Source: Streptomyces ureilyticus
GTDB taxonomy: Bacteria; Actinomycetota; Actinomycetes; Streptomycetales; Streptomycetaceae
Reading direction: 5' to 3'
Assembly (NCBI RefSeq): GCF_011045025.1
Contig: NZ_JAAKZX010000026.1
Location: 1-64,000 of the forward strand
DNA: 64,000 bases
Below are positions 43,567 through 52,375 of this stretch, in pieces (positions within the stretch are counted from its first letter, which is position 1; every line of letters begins with the position of its first letter). The notes below the pieces were generated by a model that searched no databases, was not told where the DNA came from, and saw nothing but the letters and a program-made list of their open reading frames with translations. The position numbers and the translations under genes are program-made.

Positions 43567-44871
43567 TCAGCGGATGCGCCCCGCACCCGCGCCGTGGCCG
43601 ACGATCCACGGCACGGCCCGCGGCGAGTCGACCTTCTTGCGCAGCGTCGGCGTCCAGCCGGCGCCCCGCTGCAACGTCTCCTCGGGGATTTCGGCGTTGT
43701 GGACGGCGATCAGATCCGTCAGCTTCCCGTTGACGTAGTTGTACTCAGCGGTCAGCGGGGCCTCGCTCCACTTCTTCAGCGCCTTGCCGACGCCGGCGCC
43801 GGGCGGCAGTGAGAGGGAGTTGTGGGTGGCATACAGCTGCGAGGAGATGCCGACACCGAAGACGTAGTAGTCGTCCTTCTGGTCCTCGGTCACCACGTAG
43901 TGGTTGTTGTAGACGTCGACCTGTCCGAACCGCACCCGGGGAGAGCGCTGGAGGATCCCCTCGAAGCGGTTGTGGTGCATGGTGACCTTGAGCTTGCCGG
44001 CGTCGATGGCGGCGAGGCCGTCGCCGTTTCCGATCAGCATGTTCTTGTCGTGGTCCTGGTAGCGGTTCCAGGACACCGTCACGTAGTCGGAGCCGCGCAC
44101 GATGTCCGTCAGCCCGTCGTGCTGCTGGAAGACCTTGCCGAAGTAGACCGGCCGCTCGCTGTCGGGGTAACGCCCGTCGGTGAACGTGTTGTGGTCGAGC
44201 CACACATGGTCGGTGCCGTAGACGACCACGGCGTCGTACTCGGAGTTCCAGTTGCCGGTGTTGTCGTCGTCGGTCGGGTCCCACTTCGGGAAGCAGTCGA
44301 GCGGGGCCTCGATGGTGAGGTTGCGCATGATGACGTTCGAGACGCCGAAGATCTGGAGGCTGCCGCCGAGGATGCCGGAGTTCCTGCCGACGCCGACGAT
44401 GGTGGTGTTGCTGGGGACGAAGGCCTTGATCTGCGAGTTCTGGTTGGCGGCGGACGCGACCCGCGCGTCCTCCTGCGGACCGCTGGCGGGTCTGTCGTTG
44501 CCCCAGACGGCCGGGTCGTAGTCCTTCAGGTACTGCTGAAGGTCGTACCCCTGGGCGACGAAGGCCTCGCAGCCCTCGGACACGGCGTCGATCATCCCCT
44601 TGACCTTGATGATCTTCGGCGCGTCCCCGCCATCGGCGAGCGCCTGCTTGAACTCGGCCCAGGTGGTGACGGTGTAGACGTGCTCGGCGTCGGCGGCGGC
44701 TCCACCGGTGGTGCCGGCGCCTTCCGAGCCCCACCCGTCACCGGCGGAGAGGGTCTCGCGCCCGGGGTCGCGGGGCTTGGCCTGGGCGGTGGGGCCGGTG
44801 ACGGAGAGGACGAGGGCGGTACAGCCGACTACAGTTGTGATGGCATGGGCATGCCACTTGCGTATACGCAT
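43567..44871 (-). CDS. Secreted pectate lyase, family PL1
   Basis: A 434-residue secreted enzyme with signal peptide ITTVVGCTALVLSVTGPTAQA. The calcium/catalytic region is intact: the vWLDH motif at residues 224-227 and the RxPxxR motif (Arg309, Pro311, Arg314 in QRSPRVR), which supplies the catalytic arginine. It cleaves demethylated polygalacturonate by beta-elimination. On the minus strand with PME downstream and the acetylesterase upstream. The intergenic region before it contains GC-rich hairpin sequence. Confidence 0.94.
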   Translation of the reverse strand: MRIRKWHAHAITTVVGCTALVLSVTGPTAQAKPRDPGRETLSAGDGWGSEGAGTTGGAAADAEHVYTVTTWAEFKQALADGGDAPKIIKVKGMIDAVSEGCEAFVAQGYDLQQYLKDYDPAVWGNDRPASGPQEDARVASAANQNSQIKAFVPSNTTIVGVGRNSGILGGSLQIFGVSNVIMRNLTIEAPLDCFPKWDPTDDDNTGNWNSEYDAVVVYGTDHVWLDHNTFTDGRYPDSERPVYFGKVFQQHDGLTDIVRGSDYVTVSWNRYQDHDKNMLIGNGDGLAAIDAGKLKVTMHHNRFEGILQRSPRVRFGQVDVYNNHYVVTEDQKDDYYVFGVGISSQLYATHNSLSLPPGAGVGKALKKWSEAPLTAEYNYVNGKLTDLIAVHNAEIPEETLQRGAGWTPTLRKKVDSPRAVPWIVGHGAGAGRIR

Positions 44872-44936
44872 GAGTGCGGGGTTCCTTCCAAAAGTGCGGG
44901 TACGGGGTGCGCCCGTTCAGGGGCGCGGGGCTGTGG

Positions 44937-45737
44937 CTACGCCTCCGGCCACGTGATCCACGCCTCCGGAATCTCGTCGCCCAAGCGACGCACGTCGCGC
45001 GGCGCAAGCACCCGGCGGTGCAGCAACTCCCCCGCCACCAGCCGGGCCACGGCAATGGCCCCCGGAGGGTTGAAGTGCGTGTTGTCCTGCTCGGTCTCGG
45101 TCCAGTTGAAGTACTTCTTCGTCTCCTCGACCCCGAGCTTCTGCCACAGCGCCAGCGACAACGCCTCGATGTCGAGCAGACCGACGCCCTCCTGGGCGCC
45201 GAGAGTCCGCATGGCCGCCGGGTAGTCGCCGTGACTCGTCACGGCGTTGCCGTCGGCGTCGAACCTCCTGCGCTCCACGGAGGTGGCAAGCACGGGCCGG
45301 GCACCACGCGCCCGCGCCCCGTCGACGTACTGACGCAGATAGTCCTGGTACGTCGTCCAGGGCTCGGTGTACCGCACGGGATCGGCGGTCTTGGAGTCGT
45401 TGTGCCCGAACTGGACGAGGAGGAGATCGCCGGGCCGGATCGCCCCGAGGATGACGTCGAGACGCCCCTCGTCGACGAAGCTCTTCGAACTCCGGCCGTT
45501 CACCGCATGGTTGGCGACCTGTAGGTCACGGCGCAGAAAGAACGGGAGGGCCATGCCCCATCCGGTCTCGGGCGCGGCGTCGGCGTACTTCTGAGCGGCG
45601 GTGGAATCACCGGCGATGAAGAGGGTCCGCCTCGCCCCACGGGATGACGTGGCGGCAACGGCGGGCCCGCTCGCGGCAACGGCGAGCGGAACGGCGGCAA
45701 GGGCCGCCGTACTGACCTGTCTACGGGTGAGCGACAC
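44937..45737 (-). CDS. Secreted rhamnogalacturonan acetylesterase (CE12, SGNH)
   Basis: A 266-residue SGNH hydrolase that removes acetyl groups from rhamnogalacturonan. The Tat-like signal is LTRRQVSTAALAAVPLAVAA. Catalytic Ser45 lies in GDSTA (block I), the Gly is in NHAVNGRSSKSF (block II), the Asn in VQFGHNDSK (block III), and the Asp/His pair in DNTHFNPPGA (block V, near residue 232). The order of blocks is that of RGAE proteins. It acts outside the cell ahead of the lyases. Confidence 0.92.
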   Translation of the reverse strand: MSLTRRQVSTAALAAVPLAVAASGPAVAATSSRGARRTLFIAGDSTAAQKYADAAPETGWGMALPFFLRRDLQVANHAVNGRSSKSFVDEGRLDVILGAIRPGDLLLVQFGHNDSKTADPVRYTEPWTTYQDYLRQYVDGARARGARPVLATSVERRRFDADGNAVTSHGDYPAAMRTLGAQEGVGLLDIEALSLALWQKLGVEETKKYFNWTETEQDNTHFNPPGAIAVARLVAGELLHRRVLAPRDVRRLGDEIPEAWITWPEA

Positions 45738-45809
45738 GACGGTGTGCCTTTCTCAACAGGCGTGCGGGATAAGTGCGTTCAGCGGTGCCTTTCAGTGGGG
45801 GGTGCACCC

Positions 45810-45829
45810 CGCGCCCGTCACCGGGCGCG
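45810..45829. repeat. GC-rich palindrome between CE12 and sugar-binding protein genes
   Basis: CGCGCCCG (45810-45817) and CGGGCGCG (45822-45829) with a 4-base gap, embedded in GCGCGGGGCTGCTGCG. It resembles the intergenic palindromes at 24764-24896 and may act as a terminator or mRNA-stabilising structure. Confidence 0.6.
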
Positions 45830-45854
45830 GGGCTGCTGCGTCACGACAGCTGCG

Positions 45855-47216
45855 CTAGCCCTTCTGCTCGTTCCACTCCGCCTGAGCCGTGTTCAACTGC
45901 TCGGCCAACGTGTCCAGGAACTCCTTCGCCTCCATCGACCCGTTCATCACCTTCTGGAAGGCCGGCTCGTTGTCGGTCTTGGAGATCGTGTTCCAGTCCG
46001 GCAGGTAGTACGGCAGCTGAACGATCGTCGTGGAGCCGTCACTGAGCGCCTCGGCCGCGAGCTTGGTCGGCTCGGCATCGGAGACCCATGGGTCCTTCGC
46101 GGCGTCGGTGTTGGCCGGGACCTGCCCCGCGGACTCGTTGAACTTGGAGTTCTCCGCGTGCGTAGTGGCGAACTCGATGAACTTCCAGGCGGCCTCCTTG
46201 TTCTTGGAACTCTTGAACAGGCCGAGCCCGTCGACCGGGTTGGAGACCTGGACCCGCTTGCCGCCGGGCCCGATCGGCTGCGGTATGCCCCGGAACTTAT
46301 CGACGCCGAGCGCCTTCACGTGGTCCTGGTAGGAGCCCAGGTTGTGGTTCAGCATCCCGATCTCGCCGGAGTCCCACTGGGCGACCATCTTGGTGAAGTC
46401 GTTGTTGAGGTCGGCGGCCGGCGTGACCTTCTTGTAGAGGCCGACGTACTTCTCCAGCGCCTCCACGTTCTTCGGGTCGTTGACGGTGGTCTTCTCACCG
46501 CTGGAGTCCCAGAAGGAGGTGATGCCGGACTGCCCGTACATCGCGTCCAGGGCCTGCGCGATGGAGCCGGGGCCGCCGCGGATGGTGTAGCCGAACTTGT
46601 TGTTCTTGGTGTCGGTGAGTTCTTCGGCGGCCTTGTAGAACGCGTCCCAGGTGGTCGGCGCTTCCAGGCCCGCCGCCTTGAACAGGTCGGTGCGGTAGTA
46701 GAGGACACCGTTGTTGGCCGAGGTCGGGATCGAGTACAGCTTGTCGTCGTCGCCGCCGGCGGACTTCAGCGACGTGACCATGTCCTCGTTGAGCTTGCCG
46801 TTGAGGGAGGACTTGCTGAGGCGGTCGTCCAGCGGCTCCAGCGCGTTCTGGGCGGCGAAACCGGCGAGCATGGCCGCGCCGGCGCCGCCGACGTCCGGCA
46901 GGCTGCCGCCCTGGATGGAAGTGTCGACCTTGGACTGGTACTCGGTGGCGGCGATCCCGACGTACTTGACGTCGATGTCCGGGTTGGCCTTCTCGAAGTC
47001 GGCGATGATCTCCTTCCAGATGTCGGTGCGGACACCGCCGTTGTTGTCCCAGAAGGTGATCTCTCCCTTGCCGCTGCCCTCGGCGCCCTTGTCACCCGCC
47101 GCTCCGCTGCCGTCGTCGCCACATGCGGTGGCGGTCAGCGCGAGCACGACGCTCACGGCGGCGGCCGTGACGATACGCCGTCCGCCCCTGCTGCTGTTGC
47201 GGTTACTGATCTTCAT
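45855..47216 (-). CDS. ABC transporter sugar-binding lipoprotein
   Basis: A 453-residue extracellular solute-binding protein (family 1). The lipobox is LTATAC (Cys about 32) after a hydrophobic signal. The mature part begins GEITFWDNNGGVRTDIWKEI and follows the two-lobe pattern (PTSANNGVLYYRTDLFKAAG near 160). It captures oligogalacturonides, arabino-oligosaccharides or similar sugars. The matching permeases lie 5 kb upstream (52.4-54.2 kb), separated by other genes. No ATPase gene is local, as in Streptomyces systems that share MsiK. Confidence 0.92.
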   Translation of the reverse strand: MKISNRNSSRGGRRIVTAAAVSVVLALTATACGDDGSGAAGDKGAEGSGKGEITFWDNNGGVRTDIWKEIIADFEKANPDIDVKYVGIAATEYQSKVDTSIQGGSLPDVGGAGAAMLAGFAAQNALEPLDDRLSKSSLNGKLNEDMVTSLKSAGGDDDKLYSIPTSANNGVLYYRTDLFKAAGLEAPTTWDAFYKAAEELTDTKNNKFGYTIRGGPGSIAQALDAMYGQSGITSFWDSSGEKTTVNDPKNVEALEKYVGLYKKVTPAADLNNDFTKMVAQWDSGEIGMLNHNLGSYQDHVKALGVDKFRGIPQPIGPGGKRVQVSNPVDGLGLFKSSKNKEAAWKFIEFATTHAENSKFNESAGQVPANTDAAKDPWVSDAEPTKLAAEALSDGSTTIVQLPYYLPDWNTISKTDNEPAFQKVMNGSMEAKEFLDTLAEQLNTAQAEWNEQKG

Positions 47217-47320
47217 GGTCGGCTCTCTTCTGCTGCTGGATCCGTCGAGCTGTGAAGTTGTGGGGGTGTGTGGGCACACGGATGTAGTGACCGTGGGCAT
47301 CGCGTCCGGTTGCCGGGCTC

Positions 47321-48391
47321 TCATCTGCCGATCCGGGGCTGTGGTCCGGCGAATTTCTTCACCAGCGCTGGGACTGCGGCAGCCGGGTGAAGCCGGTAGT
47401 CGTAGAAGTCCCGCGGCTCGAAGGCCGCGCCCCACGCGTCGTGCCGCCCGCTGGTGTTCTTCAGAATCGATCCGCGCTGCACCAACTCGGCGGTGGCATC
47501 GGCCTGGTACGGGTGCTGGACGTCCCGGTAGTAGCTGTTCTCGACGACCATCTTGGTCTGTCCGCGCGACCAGTTGCCGTACGTCCACACCGGGTCACCG
47601 GGGTCGGCCTGTGCGGTCAGGTAGTTGTTGTAGAGGTGCGCGTAGGCGCAGTTGTCGGCGGAGGGACTGCGCTGCTTCGTACCGCTGAACCAGTTGTGGT
47701 CGATGGTGATCTGCGTCTTGGCGTTCTCCGTCCAGCCGATGCCGAAGGTCTTGTTGTTGTTCTCGAACCGGTTGTAGGAGACGGTGACGTACTCGCTGTC
47801 CTTGCGGACGTCGAGTTGGCCGTCGCAGATCCGCGAGAAGCGGTTGTGGTCGACCCAGACGTGGTGGACGGTGTCCATCTGGATGCCGTCGAAGTCGGTG
47901 TCCTTGCAGTCCCAGTTGCCCTCGACGTACGAGTCGCGGATCGTCAGGTTGCGGATGATCACGTTGTGGGTGCCGGGCTTGAGGTGCAGCTCGCCCTGGA
48001 CGAGCTCCCCCGCCGTGCCCACGCCGACGATGGTCTTGTTCGAGGCGACGACGACGTTCGCGCCGAACGGCTCGGCCTTGATCGTCCCGGCGACCCGGAT
48101 GACGTACGGCTCCTCGGCCGCCGCGTATCGCTCCAGGTCGGCCTGGGTTTTCACGGTGACGACCTTGCCGCCGGCGCCTCCCTTCGTACCGCCCGCGAGG
48201 GAGGCGAAGCCGTGGGCCTTCTCGGTCCAGCGAGGGGACCCCGAAGCGCCCTCGGGGGCCGCTTCGGCCGGGGTGAAGGCTCCCAGCCCCAGTGAGGCCA
48301 CCAGGGCGGCGACCGTGACCAGGGCCTTGCCGAGGCCCGGTCTCGAACCCGGCTCCGGTCCCGGCAAGCGCTTGCTACGGAGGTGCGTCAT
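47321..48391 (-). CDS. Secreted pectate lyase-like protein, family PL1, atypical active site
   Basis: A 356-residue secreted beta-helix protein. Signal peptide LGKALVTVAALVASLGLGAFT. The vWVDH motif (residues 178-182) and the adjacent calcium-binding Asp residues (CDGQLD) are present. The RxPxxR motif is altered: after Arg241 and Pro243 the third position is Asp246 (RSPSAD) rather than Arg. This form recurs in a PL1 subgroup, so activity is likely but catalysis may differ from the 43567 paralogue. It precedes the sugar-binding protein gene by 104 nt. Confidence 0.85.
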   Translation of the reverse strand: MTHLRSKRLPGPEPGSRPGLGKALVTVAALVASLGLGAFTPAEAAPEGASGSPRWTEKAHGFASLAGGTKGGAGGKVVTVKTQADLERYAAAEEPYVIRVAGTIKAEPFGANVVVASNKTIVGVGTAGELVQGELHLKPGTHNVIIRNLTIRDSYVEGNWDCKDTDFDGIQMDTVHHVWVDHNRFSRICDGQLDVRKDSEYVTVSYNRFENNNKTFGIGWTENAKTQITIDHNWFSGTKQRSPSADNCAYAHLYNNYLTAQADPGDPVWTYGNWSRGQTKMVVENSYYRDVQHPYQADATAELVQRGSILKNTSGRHDAWGAAFEPRDFYDYRLHPAAAVPALVKKFAGPQPRIGR

Positions 48392-48407
48392 CGAAACTCC
48401 TTGCGTG

Positions 48408-48682
48408 GAATCCCCGGTCTTCAGACCAGGTAGGAACGCATCCGAAGACCGCCGGATGCGCAGCGTTTAGGGTGCGCTACGCTGTGTCGTGCCCGGCGGC
48501 GATAACCAAGCCGCCGGGTCTACCGCCGGGCTGGCGGGAAGTCAGGTCTGTGGAGCTTGTGTAAGACCGTGGGCGGCACACCGTCCCTTCGCTGGTAACC
48601 CCAGGCGGCAACGGGCTGCGAAGCAGAAAGCCCGACCCGCGAGGGAAGGAATCTCCGTCGTTGACGGCGGGGAGGAGGTCAA
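48408..48682 (+). ncRNA. TnpB-type transposon end / guide-RNA-like structured segment without tnpB
   Basis: A gene-free segment rich in hairpins: GGTCT-TC-AGACC (48416-48427), GCATCCG...CGGATGC (48438-48459), CCCGGCGGC...GCCGCCGGG (48492-48518) and CCGTC-GTT-GACGG near the end. The right edge (48648-48682, GGAATCTCCGTCG then GGGGAGGAGGTCAA) and the upstream AACGGGCTGCGAAGCAGAAA resemble the 3' ends of Streptomyces TnpB elements, where the guide RNA is specified (recalled, not searched). The left edge carries a second GGAATCCCCGGTC hairpin. No nuclease gene is attached. Confidence 0.5.
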
Positions 48683-48716
48683 TGCGGCTCCCAACAGGCG
48701 TACGCGTGAGGTGAGT

Positions 48717-50303
48717 TCAGGACGTCGGTCGTGCGGTGATGCGGAACTGCGTGAACGTGGCCGCGCCGGCGTGTCCCCCGCCGGCCGGCGCGAGTGCGAA
48801 CAGGCCGAGCAGGGCGCCGACCCAGCGCCAGGGCGTGGCGGTGAAGACCGGCCCGGAGGGCTGCCACCCCTCCCCCACGTCGCAGAAGAAGCGGCAGCGT
48901 GCCCCTTCGCCGATCTCGACCCGCAGCCGCGCCCGACCCTCGGGAGCGACCCGCGGATGCGCCGCGTCGCGCTCCCTCCCCCACTGCCCGAAAGGCGTGG
49001 GAGGTGCCCCCATGGCGACGGTCTCGGCGAACCGGTGCACGAGATGCACCGTCCCGTCGGTGCCCCGCTGGAGCCCGATCCAGCTGAACGCGTCGCCGAG
49101 CACGGCGAGTCCGGCCCGCGCGCCCGGTGCCTCGCCGGACAGGGCGAGTTCGACCTCGACGGTGGCGGGAGTCCCCGGCAGCCGCTGGGTGAGCACGTTC
49201 GGCAGCTTGCGCAGATCGTCCGCGTCGGCCGTCCGTACGCAGTTCAGCCGTAGCCCGTCGCCCGCGTGCCAAGTCGCCCAGCCGTCCTGGGGGTTGGCGG
49301 TCCACTGCCACTGGCGTCCGAAGCGTCCGCCGGGGAAGTCGTCGTCGGTGGCGGGCGCGGACGGTGGCTGAGGCGGCAGGTCGGGCTTCTTGTGTACGTC
49401 GACGGGGGTGCCCTCGTCGCCCAGTACGGGCCAGCCGTCCGTGTCCCAGCGCATCGGCTGAAGGTGGACGACCCTCCCGTACGCGCCCTTCTCCTGGAAG
49501 TGCGCGAACCAGTGCTCTCCGGAGGGGGTGCGCACCCAGCCGCCCTGGTGGGGGCCGTTGACGTCGGTGTCGCCCTGCTCAAGGACGATCCGCTCCTCGT
49601 ACGGTCCGAAGAAGCCGCGTGAGCGGAAGGCGCCCTGCCAGCCGGTCGTCACTCCCCCAGCCGGGGCGAAGATCCAGAACCAGCCGTCGTGCCGGTACAG
49701 CTTCGGCCCTTCGAGGGTGAACCAGCCGGGGATGCGGTCGCCGTCGACGATCACCTTGCCCTCGTCGAGCAGGCCGGTGGCGTCGGGCCGCATGCTGTGG
49801 CCGGTGAGCCGGTTCTTGATGCCGGAGCGGGACTTGGCCCAGGCGTGCACGAGGTACGCCTCGCCGGTCTCCTCGTCCCACAGGGGGCAGGGGTCGATGA
49901 GTCCCTTGCCCTCCTTGAGGAGGTGGGGGCGGGTCCAAGGACCGCGTATCTCGGGGGCGTTGATCTGGTAGATGCCGTGGTCGGGGTCGCCCCAGAAGAT
50001 CCAGAACCGGTCGTCGTGATGACGCAGGGACGGCGCCCACACTCCGCAGTCGTGCCGGGGTGTCCTGAACTCCTTTGCCGGTTCGAGGAGTTGGAGGGCG
50101 TGGCCGACGAGGGTCCAGTTGACCAGGTCGCGGGAGTGCAGCAGCGGCAGGCCGGGGGCGCGGCCGAAGCTGGAGGCGGTCATGTAGTAGTCGTCGCCGA
50201 CGCGGATGAGGTCGGGGTCGGACCAGTCGGCGTTCAGGACGGGGTTGCGGTAAGTCCCGTCGCCGAGGTCGGCGGTGAAGGCGGGTGCGCTCTGGCTGGT
50301 CAT
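48717..50303 (-). CDS. Intracellular GH43 family glycoside hydrolase
   Basis: A 528-residue enzyme without signal peptide, so it acts on imported oligosaccharides. The five-bladed GH43 module (residues 15-330) begins YRNPVLNADWSDPDLIRVGD, with the catalytic base Asp in the first DP pair; the general acid is in FTLEGPKLYRHDG. A C-terminal beta-sandwich (350-525) is the GH43_C2 domain of beta-xylosidase/arabinofuranosidase types. Its start overlaps the stop of the DUF6807 gene (ATGA), so it is the last gene of the GntR-led operon. Substrate: arabino- or xylo-oligosaccharides (inferred). Confidence 0.9.
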   Translation of the reverse strand: MTSQSAPAFTADLGDGTYRNPVLNADWSDPDLIRVGDDYYMTASSFGRAPGLPLLHSRDLVNWTLVGHALQLLEPAKEFRTPRHDCGVWAPSLRHHDDRFWIFWGDPDHGIYQINAPEIRGPWTRPHLLKEGKGLIDPCPLWDEETGEAYLVHAWAKSRSGIKNRLTGHSMRPDATGLLDEGKVIVDGDRIPGWFTLEGPKLYRHDGWFWIFAPAGGVTTGWQGAFRSRGFFGPYEERIVLEQGDTDVNGPHQGGWVRTPSGEHWFAHFQEKGAYGRVVHLQPMRWDTDGWPVLGDEGTPVDVHKKPDLPPQPPSAPATDDDFPGGRFGRQWQWTANPQDGWATWHAGDGLRLNCVRTADADDLRKLPNVLTQRLPGTPATVEVELALSGEAPGARAGLAVLGDAFSWIGLQRGTDGTVHLVHRFAETVAMGAPPTPFGQWGRERDAAHPRVAPEGRARLRVEIGEGARCRFFCDVGEGWQPSGPVFTATPWRWVGALLGLFALAPAGGGHAGAATFTQFRITARPTS

Positions 50304-51142
50304 GGGCTCACCGCCTTGCGGACCAGCGCGGCCGTTTCGCCCCGGTCGAGGCGGCCGTCGGCGACGACGGTGACGACGCGGCGTACGACGGTGTCGCCTG
50401 CCGCGATCGGGAGGCGCTCGTCGTGGGCGAGGGACGAGCCGACGCCGGGGTACTCGGCGGTGCGCACGAACCACGGGTCGCGGCGGGTCTGTTCGGTGGC
50501 GCCGGCGAACACCAGGGTCCAGTTGGCGCCCGCGAGGGCGAGCCAGTCGGCGCGCTCGCCGTGCGCCGTTTCCTCGCCCTCGGTGTCGTGGGTGAACACG
50601 GCGGGTGCTTCGGCCTCCTTGCGGGCGCGCCAGAAGAAGCCGCCGTAGGCCGCGCCGGGGCGTCCGTTCGTGGCCGGGCTGCCGATCGACAGGGGGCCGT
50701 CCGTCGTGTTGGTGAGGGAGAAGGTGAAGTCCAACGCCCAGGCGGCGTCGGTGAGTTCGGTGGCCGCGACGGTACGCCGCTCACGCAGCAGCTCGCCGCC
50801 CGCGGCCATCCAGCGCAGTTCCTCCACGAAGCCGTCCGGGTCCTTCAGCTGGAAGCCCGCGTGGCGCTGGGCGCCGTGGTTGTCAAGCTCGGTGGGGCCC
50901 TGGTCGCGGACGTAGGTGCGTCCGCCCCAGAAGTTGTGCCCCTCGACGTCGGGAACGGCGACACCGACGCCGAGGTGGTGTGCGTGGTCGGCCGGGCTCA
51001 GCTCGGTGACGGCCGTGCCCGCCAGGGTGGTGACCGGGTGCAGATACGGACGCGGCGAGAGCTTCGGCGGCAGTTCGGGCCGGGTGATGTAACGGCCGAC
51101 GGGACGGCCCGCGATCCGCAGGACCAGGGAGTCGTACATCAT
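50300..51142 (-). CDS. DUF6807 (PmoA-like) family protein
   Basis: A 280-residue cytoplasmic protein of the DUF6807 family, formerly called PmoA-like. The blocks LHPVTTLAGTAVTELSPADH then HHLGVG (about residues 34-60) and WGGRTYV are family hallmarks. Members sit next to Gfo/Idh/MocA oxidoreductases in sugar-use operons but have no settled activity. Both ends overlap neighbours (ATGA with 51139 and 50303), so it is tightly coupled to the oxidoreductase and the GH43 gene. Length is typical. Confidence 0.85.
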   Translation of the reverse strand: MMYDSLVLRIAGRPVGRYITRPELPPKLSPRPYLHPVTTLAGTAVTELSPADHAHHLGVGVAVPDVEGHNFWGGRTYVRDQGPTELDNHGAQRHAGFQLKDPDGFVEELRWMAAGGELLRERRTVAATELTDAAWALDFTFSLTNTTDGPLSIGSPATNGRPGAAYGGFFWRARKEAEAPAVFTHDTEGEETAHGERADWLALAGANWTLVFAGATEQTRRDPWFVRTAEYPGVGSSLAHDERLPIAAGDTVVRRVVTVVADGRLDRGETAALVRKAVSP

Positions 51143-52314
51143 GTGCTCACCTCGTTCGGGAGCGCCCAGGAGGCGCCCAGCTCGGAGTAGAGGGAGAGGG
51201 TGTCGGCGGCGGCCCTGACGAGCGCGTCGATGCCGCGGACGACCCGGCGGTTCTCTTCGGGCAGCAGGTACCAGGCGTCCTGGGGGAGGGCGACCGGGTC
51301 CGGCGCCTGGCGAATCGATTCAACGACCCGCATGAAAGCGCCTGTCGAGTCGGGCGGCACCAGCAGCTCGGCCCGGCCTTCAAGGTGCTCGACGAGGTTC
51401 TCCAGCAGGTCGGTCCTGTCGTACTCGAACTCCTCGGGGCCGTGCCCGGACCGCTGGAGGAGGACCCGGTCCTGCTTGTACCAGTAGGTGATCCGGCCGC
51501 TGGTGCCGTGCACGAGGACGTACGGCTCGTCGGGCCGCTCGGCGCACAGGGTCGCGGCGACGGTGACCCGGCCGCCGGACGCTGTGGTGACGCGTACGCA
51601 TGAGGTGTCGTCGGACTCGATGGCGTTGGCGCGCAGCAGCTCGGCCTCGATGGCGGTGATGTCCTCGGCGCGGGTGGAGCCGTCGAGCGCGAGGGCGGTG
51701 GCGACGGCGTGCGCGAGGGGGTTGGTCAGCGCTCCGTCGACGACGTCTGCGCCGTTCAGGGTGCGCCGCCCGGCCCAGGGTGCGCGACGGTAGTAGTCCT
51801 CGTCGCGCGCCCAGGCACCGGCCGCCCCGACGCCGGTCACCTCGCCGATCGCGCCCTCCGCGACCAGCTCCCGGATCGCGGGCACGGCGCCCGAGCCGAG
51901 CGACTGGAACCCGATCTGGCACACCACCCCGGCCGCCGCGACCCCGTCGGCCATGCGGCGGAATTCGGCGTACGACGGCGCGGGCGGCTTCTCAAGGAGC
52001 AGGTGTACGCCCTTGCCGGCGGCGACCAGCGCCAGGTCGGTGTGGGTGTGGATCGGCGTGCAGATCACGGCGATGGCGGCACCGGTGGAGTCCAGCAGCG
52101 CCCCGAAGTCGGCGGACTGCTCCGGCAGTTGACCAGGGTCGGCGAAGGTGTCCAGCTCCTCCTCGGTGAGCGGCGTCAGCTCGCAGATCCCGGCGAGGCG
52201 TACGAGGCCCTTGTCCTGGAGGCGGCGGATGTTCGCCAGATGCCAGCGGCCGTGGCCGCGCGCGCCCGCGAGGACGATCGGCACGGGTGAGGTCATCGGC
52301 ACAGGTGTGGTCAT
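51139..52314 (-). CDS. Gfo/Idh/MocA family oxidoreductase
   Basis: A 391-residue NAD(P)-dependent dehydrogenase. The Rossmann fold starts PIVLAGARGHGRWHLANIRR (residues 11-30), and the EKP(P) motif is LLLEKPPAPS (about 112), with the catalytic Lys. Family members oxidise sugars, inositols or related rings, or remove sugar modifications. Given the downstream dehydratase and lyase genes, it could supply the sugar-acid by oxidising an imported pentose; that is inference. It is upstream of DUF6807 with a 4-nt overlap and 61 nt after the second permease gene. Confidence 0.88.
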   Translation of the reverse strand: MTTPVPMTSPVPIVLAGARGHGRWHLANIRRLQDKGLVRLAGICELTPLTEEELDTFADPGQLPEQSADFGALLDSTGAAIAVICTPIHTHTDLALVAAGKGVHLLLEKPPAPSYAEFRRMADGVAAAGVVCQIGFQSLGSGAVPAIRELVAEGAIGEVTGVGAAGAWARDEDYYRRAPWAGRRTLNGADVVDGALTNPLAHAVATALALDGSTRAEDITAIEAELLRANAIESDDTSCVRVTTASGGRVTVAATLCAERPDEPYVLVHGTSGRITYWYKQDRVLLQRSGHGPEEFEYDRTDLLENLVEHLEGRAELLVPPDSTGAFMRVVESIRQAPDPVALPQDAWYLLPEENRRVVRGIDALVRAAADTLSLYSELGASWALPNEVST

Positions 52315-52375
52315 GGGATCCTCCCCGCTCCCGCGCCGCGTGCCACGTCACGGTCGGCGATGAGTTGGACCTTTC

